From contig OX419758.1 in NCBI GenBank assembly GCA_948567375.1, positions 2,361,001 through 2,425,000 on the forward strand: a DNA stretch of 64,000 nucleotides. Direction: 5' to 3'. How positions within the stretch are numbered: the first letter of the stretch is position 1; every line of letters begins with the position of its first letter. Below the pieces are notes generated by a model. The model searched no databases and was not told where the DNA came from. It saw only the letters and a program-made list of their open reading frames with translations. Made by a program: the position numbers and the translations under genes. Below, in pieces: positions 21,601 to 31,902 of the stretch. The stretch comes from Lunularia cruciata (taxonomy: Eukaryota > Streptophyta > Marchantiopsida > Lunulariales > Lunulariaceae).

Positions 21601-22685
21601 ATTAGGAAACAAGAGTCTTAAACTTACCCTAATAAACTTAGATCTATTTATGAATCCTATTATATTTCATTAGGATACTTTTTAAGGTGATATTTTATAC
21701 CTTATACACTTGAGAGTACTCAAAAGGATCCTTTGTAAATTTGAGAATTTCTACCAAAAGTTGGATTATTGGATTGTTCTAATTTTATTATAAAAAATTA
21801 GTACTGAAAATCATGTTCTATTAGTGAAGTAGACCATATATTTTAAAATTTCCTTGACCTTTGGAGAATTCCAAAGTTTGAGATCAAGACTTCAGATTTT
21901 CAAGATGATAGAATAATTTATATTCCACTTGAGTTCCTTGAAATTTGAATATGAGCTTTTACATGCATTAAGCTATAATAGTTTGTAGACACTAGAAGTG
22001 TTGCATTGCCTTGCAAAACTAGAACTTATCTAGAAATTTAAACAAGAGTTGAGTTTTCCAATTTGGAATTTTTCTTTGAATATTTTATAAGATAATTTAT
22101 TGAGAGATAGGCTACATTTTGGTTTAAAAGTGTAGAGATATTATTTAATTAAAGTAATTTATGGCTTTTGAAGTTAAATGAGTGGTTTTTAAACCATCCT
22201 TTACTCTCTACTAGTCACTTCTCTATAAGAAGAGGTATAATAGTAGAGAAGCACTTAAGCTTAATGGTCAACCAGAAATGGTTGAAACTTTGCAAGGGAG
22301 TACATTATGAATTCGTGCTTACGTATACAAAATTTTAGAGAATTTAGATCTATAATTTGGAATTTTTTATTAATATTGTGAGGAAGGGTATATTTCTAAA
22401 ACGTTGGAATTTCATGCACAAGGAGATTGAGAGCAGCCAAAATTATATTTGGATGTTTTAACTCATTTTTGGAGCATGGAAAGCCATCAAGTATAGTAGT
22501 AAGGGTTGTGGAAAGCTTCTTAATGATAGTGAGATGATAATGATAGCTAATCTGAAGAGTGAATTAGGAGGACTCAAAAACTTTCCGTACTTGGAATTTT
22601 AATTCCAAGTGATTTTCATATGAAAAGAATGGATATATGGTCAATCATATCAATCAAGCATTGTAAGTATGAGATTGAGTGTAAG
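18696..22685. other. AT-rich sequence, no gene recognised
   Basis: Only short frames occur. TATA-containing LTR-like ends may lie near 20.66 kb (GTGTATATAAGAAGAGG) and 21.34 kb (AGTATATAAAGAAGG), but I could not pair them with partners. Confidence 0.5.
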
Positions 22686-23289
22686 TGTAATACCAATAGC
22701 TAGATATATTATCTAGAGTTGAAAATTGGCTCAGTAATATCTGAAAGGATGTTATGTATGATGGGCTAGGTAAATCAAATAGAGGTATCACCAAAATAGT
22801 ATTTCTACTAATAGAGCAGTAACCAAAAATAGCTTGAAAACTTCAAAGCCAATTTCAAAAGCCTAAACAAATGAATAAGACCTCTAAAATGTGCATATTC
22901 CTCCCTAGGGATCAATAAGGTTGGTCTTCCCTTTCCTCCCTTTCCTATCTATCTTGTTGAGAGCTTTCTAACATTACCTCATCCATGTAATTCTAAGATT
23001 CCTACATGAAAATTCCATAAAGATTCCTTCTAGGCAAAGATTTTTTTTGACCAACCAGATAGGATCAAAACCACCATGTCACCCATGCATACAACTAATC
23101 TAAGGGTAGAGCTTGCTGACATGTCACCTATCCATTATCTGATCCAAGGGTGGAGCTTCCTTTGAGTGGATCCTCTTTGCTATATAATAAAGTCAAGGTG
23201 CTCCTTTTGGACATCAAAGTATTGAGTGTGAAGCTTTGTGTTTCTTCTCTCTTTTTTCTCTTAAGATCTCTTATCCTCAAAAGATTACA
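22686..23289 (+). repeat. Solo LTR, family A, copy 2
   Basis: It begins TGTAATACCAATAGC and ends AGATTACA. It has a single copy of the 156-bp unit, unlike copies 1 and 3. The flanks GTAAG (22681-22685) and ATAAG (23290-23294) differ at one base, compatible with an aged target duplication. A CTATATAATAAAG box is near 23177. Confidence 0.8.
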
Positions 23290-24125
23290 ATAAGTAGAGC
23301 TTAACTTAAGATTTCATGTTTGACCTTCTTCACCAAATAAGGAAGAAGGGGATCAACAACCAAAGAGTTATGGGGGGTTAATAGAGAGGAAAAACTTCCA
23401 AAAAGTCACTAGTATAGTAGGGTATTACCACCTTTAGAGATCTTGGTATGAGATCTTAGAGATATTCTAAGTAATACCATGGAGAAATCACCTTCATCAA
23501 ATAATTCTCATAATTAGTTATAGTGATAGTATTTCACTTGATGGATAAGGTTTACATGGGGTTTGATTAAGATATGGTTTAGGATTTGACCATGCAATTT
23601 GTACCCTTCATTTAACTACCCATGAAAAAAATATGATGTAGCCATAAAATCCTTTACAGATTTCTATTGGCCTGCCAAAAATCTAATTTGAAACCCCCCT
23701 ACCCCCTACCCCCTAATCTAGTATCTATACTTAAGGTCTCTAGTTTGTGTTTCTTGCTGACCACAGCCTATACAACCAAGCTATCCACTACTTTTAATCC
23801 TTTTTTGCATTAGTTTGTGTACAAATTTATGTGCAATAATAATCCATGGAGCTTTCACTTGGAAAATTGATTATTATATTTTCTTTGATTAATAATGAAA
23901 TAGCTGAAGAAAAATTTTATGTAAGTACACTCCAAAAGTTTATACATTGTATATAAACTATCAACAAGATAAGCCTTATATTCAACTCACCTTGTATGCA
24001 ATTTTAAAGTCACACATTCAAAAAAAATTTCATTCTAAATTAATAAATCTATAATGTATTAATAGTAAAAATAAATATTAAAATTTTATATTTAGTATAA
24101 TTAAAATATAAAAAATATTTGGAGC
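23290..24125. other. AT-rich sequence, no gene recognised
   Basis: No frame of note. A short C-rich run (ACCCCCCTACCCCCTACCCC) lies near 23693-23716. Confidence 0.6.
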
Positions 24126-24384
24126 TATTAGGATTGACTCTTATGCCTTAGTTAGTTGCTCATTCGTTAGATCATGGTTAGAGTGAACTTGGAGAGTGTG
24201 GGAGCTCTTGCTTTGTATGCTTGGATATGGCGGTGAGCCTTGAGCATTAGTAAATACTCATGGAGCATTCTCATGGACGTAGCTTCACATCAAGGTGAAT
24301 CACATACATCTATGTAATGTGTGATTCCACTGATTGTATACATTGTGTGTACATGTCGTCACAACTCTCATCAATTTCTAAACA
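24126..24384 (+). repeat. 5' LTR of copia element 2
   Basis: It starts TATTAGGATTGACTC (canonical TG altered to TA) and ends CTAAACA. It aligns over its whole length with 31646-31897. Confidence 0.92.
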
Positions 24385-24386
24385 AT

Positions 24387-24398
24387 TGGTATTAGAGC
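24387..24398 (+). other. Primer-binding site of copia element 2
   Basis: TGGTATTAGAGC lies two bases after the LTR. It differs by one base from the initiator-methionine tRNA complement TGGTATCAGAGC. Confidence 0.8.
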
Positions 24399-24796
24399 TA
24401 GGTTCACAGGAGACTTTTGATAGTTCCTAAGAAGTGGAAAATTTTGACTCTCAATATGCTTTTGAGGAGGTTTGGACAAAATAATTTAACTTGCAAATAT
24501 TGGTGCAATGGTGTTTGTAGTTGTGGTGCAAAGGTAACTTGAAAGCTCTACTGTGAGTATTGTTTACTTGGACCTCCAAGTGGAATGCACTTCTATCTCA
24601 ATTATACATATGCAATTGATGTGCAAGGCATGGAAAATGATGCATGGATTGTCTATGATCCTTCAATAGATAATGTTGTGGGTGAAGTGTGTTTGCAACC
24701 TGAATTGATTGGAGCTTGAGGTTGATAAATAGCCATTATGTTGGTAAGGAAGGAGATATCTTTGCCATACAACTTGAGAGCATTGGTGTAATGGAG

Positions 24797-25237
24797 TCAT
24801 TTTTTATTTTGACCCAAACATCAAGGCCCTAAAATATATTCCCAAACAAGGAGCCCCCACCAACAAGAGGAAATTAGGACACTCTGGCAGCAATAGCTTG
24901 AGCATCAAACAGCATGGATTTCAATACTTTGTTGTAAGGGTCATACTCTAAACCCTTCTTGTATGCATAACAACATCTTTGAGCTTTCCCAGGCCTACGT
25001 AGGTAGCTCCAAGTTTATTGTAACCTTTACCCCAGTTAGGTTTTAGCTCCATGGTCTTCTAGGCATCCAAAAGCACGTCTTGGTATCTTTGGAAGGACAC
25101 GTAAGAAGCAAAATGATTGGAGAAGAAGACACAATTCCTTGGTGCAAGATTGATTCCCTCTAGAAATGCTCTATAACATCTCTAAACCCACCTATTGAAA
25201 ATGCCACATTTCCTTTCAATTTTGCCTCATTTTCCAT
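24797..25237 (-). pseudogene. HOP/STI1 co-chaperone N-terminal fragment captured in copia element 2
   Basis: HOP (STI1) is a TPR co-chaperone linking Hsp70 and Hsp90. On the minus strand an ATG at 25237-25235 opens MENEAKLKGNVAFSIGGFRD, the start of the first TPR domain. After a one-base shift it continues GINLAPRNCVFFSNHFASYV, SFQRYQDVLLDA, stop, KTMELKPNWGKGYNKLGATY. After a second shift it reads AYKKGLEYDPYNKVLKSML, FDAQAIAARVS, and in the linker GGGSLFGNIF. This is TPR1 plus the start of the following linker, colinear and without an intron. Two frameshifts and at least three stops make it dead. It is antisense to the host element and lies before gag, as expected of transduplicated host sequence. 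Confidence 0.8.
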
Positions 25238-25596
25238 TCCTTTTTCTTTTTTACAAAGCACTCGCCTTACACGTTGGCAATTATTGATAGAATTAGATTT
25301 GGCAAACAACAAATAAAATGGCTAATTTTTCTACATAATAAGATTGACCTGGTGAATTCTACCGCATAGGTTTGATCTTATTTACTAAGTTCAGTCATCA
25401 TCCATTTCAACTTCTTGAACTCCCAAAGTCTCATGATTATGTAAAGCTTGAACACTTGGCATACACTCAATATCCCATATTGTTAAATACTTGCAAAATA
25501 CTATCTTCTTCTGAATTATCTACAATGGTCAAAAAAGCAACCACTAACTTCTTTTGGTGTTAACTTCACCGTATGGATGCGGATCCCACCTTCAAA

Positions 25597-25725
25597 TCTA
25601 GAACAACAAGAGTTTATTCTCTAGATGGCTAAAGTCTTTGGTTTTTGCAGCCCTTGCTTTCCTTTCTTCATACTTTCCAGCCATATGGTTATAGGCCCAG
25701 CCAGCTACAGCTCCCACAATCAGGT
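25597..25725 (-). pseudogene. Possible second captured gene fragment, unrecognised
   Basis: The minus strand reads an open stretch beginning after ACTGTAG (acceptor-like): DLIVGAVAGWAYNHMAGKYE, then ERKARAAKTKDFSHLENKLL, with a Gly/Ala segment followed by a basic helix. It has a pyrimidine-rich stretch before it, as before a 3' splice site. The composition looks like real protein, but I do not recognise the family. Confidence 0.3.
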
Positions 25726-26690
25726 CTACAGTATAATGACCTCAAGTAGCAAGTAAGAAAATGAGATTGGACTGAAATAATCTGATTAATTATTGGAGTT
25801 GGACAATCAATGCAATAGTAATAATCAAGGAGCAAGATGCAGCAGAAGTAGTAGCATCTGAGAGGTGGAGGAGGAGTTGGTGAACTCAATGTGAAGAAGA
25901 ATTGGTGAAGATTGACATGGAATGAAGAAGAACTAGTTGGTGGGAGGAAGATCAGAAAGACTTGACCAGATATAGCTACAGGTTTGAGGTGTTTAGCAAG
26001 AATTGGAGATGGAAAGTTGGGAACACGTCCTGGGCTGAGACTTAGAACCTTGGGCTAAAGAACTGCCAATAGGCTTACCCTATGCATGGGGATGACCTTG
26101 AGTTGACAAGCTGGAAATGGGTTTTGATTGAGAGCCAAGAACTTGAGATGAAGATGACCCGATTGATCTTACATGAGTGTTAAACCCCTAACCTGATTGA
26201 GAAGGCTGCACCAACCCCAATTGAGTAGCACATTTGCTTACTGGTCTTGACACAAAAGATGGAGTCTATAGAAAATGCCTCAAATGCTTCAAGGTCCCCA
26301 AGTAAGTTAATCTAAGTTCAGCCTGATCTCAACATTTATAGAAACTAAAGTTACCTATTGTTGTTCTATAAAGATGAGCCCACCCACATTTTCCCACTGT
26401 TGTCTACGTCCATCCCAATAAGGTCTTCACTCCTCCACTTTGCAGTGCTGGAGATTAGACCATAGTTACCACATTCTCCACATGATTCTCCAAAAAGGGA
26501 GGAGTTTTTGGTGTGAATCCAAGGTTTTGACCCCCCCTCCCCCCTCTCAAATTCAGTTTATAACTTTTGACTCAAGACTTAGATGAATGATTTGTTTAGT
26601 GCATTGGACAGCTTATCATCAAGGCTACACATTGATGCAACTAGTTGGGGTTTTAAAGAACTTGAAGAAGCTGATTTAAGACGATTTCCA
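25726..26690. other. Unassigned sequence inside copia element 2
   Basis: No frame of note and no retroelement motif. Probably further acquired sequence or an expanded leader. A C-rich run (ACCCCCCCTCCCCCCTC) is near 26530. Confidence 0.4.
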
Positions 26691-26694
26691 TCTT

Positions 26695-27633
26695 ATGACC
26701 TTCTCCTCTAAGTATCAGAGTTTTAAGGTGGAAGGTTTAGGGACTCAAGAGGAGTCTCTAAGTGTAGTGATAATCTCAATAGTACTTGTGGAGCAAAAGA
26801 AATTCAAGATGTGTACTTTGAATCTTGGTGGACCCAAGTTTGATTTGGCAAGGTTTGATGGCCACATGGATTACTTGTTGTGGGAATGGCAAGTGAAAGG
26901 AGTGTGGAGTGCAATTGGTTTGGGTAAGCTCTTGAGGGAGAAACCTGAAAATGTGCCATAAAGTGATTGGGATGATATGCAAGATCAAGCTGTGGATACT
27001 ATTTTGCTTCACCTTCAGCCCCATGTGATCAAGCAAGTGGAAGAGCATTCCGATTATACCTCGTTGTTTGATGCACTTTAGGGCAAGTATCATTAGAATG
27101 AATTGCCAAACCGAGTGTACACCAATCTCAAACTAATCACATTCAAGATGAAACTAAGGACCAGCATCAGAGACCATGTGGATGCATTTTATGACCTAGT
27201 GGTAGACTTGACAAACTTGGGAGAGGACTTGAATGAGGAGTCAAAGGCACTACACTTGTTGGGCTCCTTGCCGCCATCCTATCAATCACTTTCATGAGTT
27301 TTGTTACACTGTGAGAAGAAGACTATCACCTTTGAAGAGGTGAAAACATCTCCTACTTATAGATTACTTGCAACAAAAACCTGTTGTGACCTTGGTGTCC
27401 TCTTCTACTTTGGGCAATGCTTTGGTTGTCCAGCGTGGGAGAACAATAAGGCTAGGTCCAGGTCTAAGTCTAGAGGCAAGTCCAAGGAGAAGAAACAAGT
27501 GACTTGTTGGAGATGTGGCAAAGTTTTCCATTTGAAGAAGGAGTGTAAGGTTAAGGGCAAAAGAAAGGTAGATGAAGGCTATTCATCAAACATAGTTTAT
27601 GTTGATGAGGATACTAATTTGTTGGATGATTAA
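26695..27633 (+). pseudogene. Copia element 2 Gag
   Basis: The Gag start MCTLNLGGPKFDLARFDG lies at 26800-26853, then WQVKGVWSAIG, IKQVEEHSDYTSLFDAL, LGSLPPSYQSLS and the CCHC knuckle CWRCGKVFHLKKEC (27508-27549), where the usual Gly before His is Phe. The whole gag is in one frame, broken by TAA (26959), TAG (27079), TAG (27094) and TGA (27298). All four can be read as C-to-T changes. Confidence 0.88.
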
Positions 27634-27975
27634 TTTGTGATGTTATGGGTATGCACTTTGTGCCTCATCTCCTAGTAAGGATGATTATTGGATTCTAGAT
27701 TGTGCTTGCTCTTATCATATATATCAAGGATTTCTTCCATTTAATTTTAGCATCAAATGGTTTAATTTTGATGGGAAATGATCAACCTTGTTAGATTGAG
27801 GATATTGGATCCATAAGAATTCAAATGTTTGATTGAGATGTGCATAAGTTGAATGATGTTGGTTCATACCTAACATGAAGAAGAACCTGATTTCCCTTGG
27901 ATTATTGCATGCCAAAATTCATCAATGGAGTGTTAGTGATGTGGTTCTTTGAGGCACTTTTGGTGGTAAGGTTAT
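27634..27975 (+). pseudogene. Copia element 2 protease remnant
   Basis: The active-site region reads DDYWILDCACSYHIYQGF (about 27679-27732), where copia proteases have W-I-L-D-S-A-C-S-x-H-M. The Ser after Asp is Cys. Degenerate downstream sequence follows. Confidence 0.7.
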
Positions 27976-29080
27976 CTTGCAAGGTAACTTCCAAAAGAAT
28001 CAATTTTTATTGAAGTGCACCACAATGTGTGGAGAAGCCAATGTAACCAGGTCTCAAGATGAGATGATGGCTGTGTGGCATTTATGGCTAGGTCATTTGA
28101 GTGAGAAGGGTTTGGTTTTCTTGAGAAGGAATGACTTGCTATTTGGCTTGAAGACTATGAAGCTGGATTTTTGTGAGCATTGTATCTTTGGAAAACAAAA
28201 CCAATCTGCTTTTGGAGTGGGGACCCATAGTTCCAAGGGTCTACTTGATTATGTACATAGTGATGTGTGGGGACCATCTCCTACACCCTCACAATTTGGA
28301 AAATTTTACTATGTGACATTTATTGATGATTACTTGAGGTTTGTGTGTGGATTTCTTTCATGCACCACAAGGCTGATGTCGTTGCCACTTTCAAGTAATG
28401 GAAGACCCAAGTTGAGACTCAGATTGGGGAGAAGGTAAGGTATTTGAGATCAGACAATGGCGGGGAGTATGTCTCTAGAGAGTTTGAAGCATATTTCACA
28501 AAATATAGGATAACTCGCCACCTTACCACAGATTACACTCCGTAGCAGATGGGTGTTGCTGAGCAACTCAGTTGGACATTGTTGGAGCATACATGGACTA
28601 TGTTAAGTGAATCAAAGTTGCCACATGGGTTTTGGGTAGAAGTTGCCAACACGGCAACATATGTGGTAAATATTTCTTCATCCATTGCAATCAACTTCAA
28701 GATGCCATATGAACTGATTCATCAATGACCCGCTGATTATGGTAGATTGAAGATATTTGATTTTGATACATATTCACTCACACCTAAGGAGAATAGATCC
28801 AAGTTGGATGCTAAGTCAAAGAAACATGTGTTTCTTGGCTATGAAAGTGGAGTGAAGGCTTATAGGCTATGGGATCCAATAGCATGAAAGGTTATTGTTA
28901 GTAGGGATGTATCCTTTAATGAATCCAGATCATTTAAGGAGGGGGATAATGCTCAGGTTCCTTACACTAACAAAGGTAAGTTTCTCACCCTAGATCTAGT
29001 TGAGGGGGAGATTGATCACTTAAGTGATGAGGAGGAAGGAGGTGCTCCTATAGCGGAGCAAGAACAAGTGGAGCAAAGTA
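27976..29080 (+). pseudogene. Copia element 2 integrase
   Basis: The zinc-binding block is VWHLWLGHLSEKGL with CEHCIFGKQ (28075-28200). The catalytic core has LLDYVHSDVWGPSP (first Asp about 28262), VTFIDDYLRFV (about 28315-28345) and, after a frame change, RSDNGGEYVSREFEAY with the Glu (about 28447-28494). Then follow LPHGFWVEVANTATYVVN and KKHVFLGYESGVKAYRLWDP (about 28620-28880). Internal stops include a TAG inside the TP-Q-Q-NG-like motif. Confidence 0.88.
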
Positions 29081-29339
29081 GTTGTTGGTGAGTAACAGAA
29101 TGTGCTAGGTCAGCCCACATTGGACCTACACATGGGATCAAGCGGAGAGTTCATCAAGGAGGTAATAAGGGCATGATAGTCGAGCTCCAAATAGATATGG
29201 TACTTGGACTGATTGAACTAAGTTGTTGGATGACGACTTGACTTATGGAGATGATGCTCATGCTTTGTTGATCTTGGAAGAAGGTGAACCCTCATCTTAC
29301 TAAGAAGCATGTTCTTCTAGTGAGAAGGATGAGTAGTTT

Positions 29340-29562
29340 GGTTCTATAGAGAGGGAAATGCAATCCTTGAGGGATAACAAGACTTGGGAACTAGTAAGGT
29401 TACCCAAGGATCACCCAGTGATAGATTGCAAGTGGATCTACAAATTGGATGAGGGTCCTAAGGAGGGATCTAAGATCTACAAGGCTATGTTGGTAGCCAA
29501 GGAGTTCACTCAAGAGAAGGAGGTGGACTACAATGAGGTCTTTTCTCCTATTGCAAATTATT
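29340..29562 (+). pseudogene. Copia element 2 reverse transcriptase, first part
   Basis: RT fingers region: MQSLRDNKTWELVRLPKDH, IDCKWIYKLDEG, YKAMLVAKEFTQEKEVDYNE and VFSPIA. The coding sequence then stops abruptly at the edge of an inserted reverse-oriented solo LTR and resumes at about 30168. Confidence 0.88.
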
Positions 29563-30167
29563 TGCAATGTTCCAAGGATAGGAGAACACTCAAGAGAAAA
29601 CCCAAAAGAAGAAACACAAAGCTTTCACACTCAAAACTCCCATGCCCCAAAGAAGCATCTTACTTTTGTTATATATCAATGCTGATTCTCTCAAAGGAAG
29701 CTCCACCCTTGGATTCAATATATGGATTGGTGACATGTCAGTGAGCTATACCTTAGATTAGTTGCATGCATGGGTGACATGTTGGTTCTTGTACTATTTG
29801 GTTGGTCAAACAAGCTTTGACTATAGGGAATCCTTAGAGAATCTTCTTATAGGAATCTCATAATTGCATGAGTGAAATACCATTGGAAAACTCTCAATGA
29901 GACAAATAGGAGGGGAAAGAAGGCCAACCTTTTCTCTCCTTGGGAGAATCCACATATTTTTGAGGTCTAATTCATCTATTTAGGCTCCCAAAATTGGCTC
30001 TAAGTTTTCCAATTATTTTTGGCTTTTGGTCTATTAGTAGAAGTATTCTTTTGGTGATACCTCTATTTGATCTATTTAGACTATCATATATAATATCCTT
30101 CCAGATGGTACCAAGCCAATTTTCACTTTTAGATAATATGTCTAGCTATTTTTATTATAATATTGCA
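29563..30167 (-). repeat. Solo LTR, family A, copy 4, inserted in the copia element 2 RT
   Basis: Reverse complement of the family A LTR (single 156-bp unit, TGCAATATT start, similar length to copy 2). It splits the RT between VFSPIA and the block leading to DVVTAFLYG. Clear target duplications could not be read. Confidence 0.8.
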
Positions 30168-30900
30168 CAATATGTCTATTGTGTATGCTTGTTTCATTAT
30201 CTGGTCGTAGCTTAGATCAAATAGATGTTGTCACGGCATTTCTCTATGGCATCTTGGATGAGAAGATCTTCATGAGACAACCCGTGAGGTGTAGAAAGGC
30301 CAAGAGGACAAGCTATGAAGATTGCTAAAGTCCTTGTATAGATTGAAGCAAGCACCTTGCCAATAGAACAAGAGGTTTGATGTGTTTACGCACGATCAGG
30401 GTTTCAATAGGAGTTTGTTTGATACTTGTGTGTACATGAAACCAATGAGCAATAAGACCTTTGGTTTGATTCCGTGTGCTTTGTGCGGATGACATGTTGA
30501 TAGCCGCCAAGGACAGATTTGAGGTGAACAAGCTCACGGTGCTCTTGAGTTTGGAGTTCAAGATGAAGGATCTAGGGTTGGCCACAAGGATATAAGGCAT
30601 GGAGATCAAGAGGAACTTGGGCACTGGTCATTTGTGGTTGATGCAGGGTAAGTATGCTAGGAAGGTACTTGTTAGGTTCAACATGGAGAATTGTAAACTA
30701 GTAAGTACTCCTCTAGCTCTTCATTTCAAGTTTTTAGTGTCATTTTGTCCTACATATGCCATGGAGAAAGGTTTGATGGCTAACATTTGTTATGAGAAGG
30801 CTGTTGGGAGTCTGATGTACTTGATGACTTGCACTAGACCTGATCTTGCCTAGTGATGGGTAAGGTGAGAAGTATCTAGGACACATTGGGAAGCAATTAA
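30168..30900 (+). pseudogene. Copia element 2 reverse transcriptase, second part
   Basis: RT resumes and leads to DVVTAFLYGILDEKIFMRQP (about 30219-30285). The catalytic YVDD reads CADD (30482-30493) followed by MLIAA. Next are MEIKRNLGTGHLWLMQGKYA, KVLVRFNMENCKLVSTPLAL and AVGSLMYLMTCTRPDLA (30799-30850). Frameshifts and stops occur throughout. Confidence 0.88.
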
Positions 30901-31430
30901 GTGGACTCTTAGGTATTTGAGAGGTACACTAGACTATGGGCTCTTATTTGATAGGAGACCAATGAATGCCGAATCACTAGATGGCTATGTTGATGTTGAC
31001 TATGGATAAGATATGGACAAGTAGCGGTCAACAATGGGGTATTTATTCACACTTGGTGGTGGGTGCATTAGTTGGAGATCTACCTTGCAAAAGTATGTTG
31101 CATATTCTACTACAAAAGTGGAGTATGTGGCAGTAGCGGAAGGAGCAAAGGAGGCAATTTGGTTGGATAGACTTATTGTCAAGATGGGGCTATTGCATGG
31201 TAAATTTAATGCTTCATTGTGAAAGTAAAAGTGCTATACACCTAGCTGAAAATCAAGTAATGGACAGTAAGGTTAAGCACATAGACATCAGGTACCACTT
31301 TCTTAGGTAAGTTGTGTCTGAGAAAATGTTTGAGCTAGTCAAGATTGATGGTAAGCTCAACCCGGCTGATGCCTTTACCAAAGTCATACCTTTAGAAAGT
31401 TTCTCTAGGCATCATGCTACCCTATAGGTT
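30901..31430 (+). pseudogene. Copia element 2 RNase H
   Basis: Degenerate start (LRYLRGTLDYGLL), then GYLFTLGGGCISWRST and KYVAYSTTKVEYVAVAEGAK (31034-31150). In another frame it reads HCESKSAIHLAENQVMDS, KHIDIRYHFL and LNPADAFTKVIPLESF (about 31218-31405). This is the usual copia RNase H ending, about 240 bp from the 3' LTR. Confidence 0.85.
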
Positions 31431-31645
31431 GTGCAAGTGGAGCATGAGTAGGGTGACTTAGCATTAGAAGTGACCTTGGCTTCTTCTTTTTGGTTACTCT
31501 ATCCATGTATGGGCTACGGTTATAAATTCTAGTTTATCCTAGTTTAAAGAAGGTCAAGCGATTGGCCATCTATCTAGAACTTCCCACAAAGTGATCAATT
31601 GTTTAGCATTGTTACTAATCCCAAGACAAGAGTCAAGGGAGTGTT

Positions 31646-31897
31646 TGTTAGGATTGACTCTTATGCCTTAGTTACTTGCTCATTCCTTAGTTCATGGTTG
31701 GAGTGGACTTGGAGAGTGTGGGAGCTCTTGCTTTGTATGCTTAGATATGGCCTTGAGCATTAGTAAAGACTCTTGGAGCATTCTTGTGGACATAGCTTCA
31801 CATCAAGATGAACCATGTACATCTATGTAATGTGTGATTCTGCTGGTTGTATACATTGTGTGTGCATGTCATCACAACTCTTGTCAATTTCTCAACA
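31646..31897 (+). repeat. 3' LTR of copia element 2
   Basis: It starts TGTTAGGATTGACTC and ends CTCAACA, followed by the target duplication GGAGC. The preceding AAGAGTCAAGGGAGTG is the likely polypurine region. Confidence 0.92.
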
Positions 31898-31902
31898 GGA
31901 GC

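Larger units (their letters stand above)
24126..31897 (+). mobile_element. Ty1/copia LTR retrotransposon, element 2, with captured host sequence
   Basis: It is bounded by matching LTRs and by identical 5-bp target duplications GGAGC (24121-24125 and 31898-31902). The content is primer-binding site, about 2.4 kb of non-retroviral sequence including an antisense HOP/STI1 fragment, gag, protease, integrase, RT (split by a reverse family A solo LTR) and RNase H. Stops in gag and pol are mostly TAG/TGA/TAA in frame. It is inactive. Confidence 0.93.

Noticed and set aside
21452-21673. A 73-codon open frame in the AT-rich region
   Set aside because: No motif, no neighbouring element and AT-driven composition.
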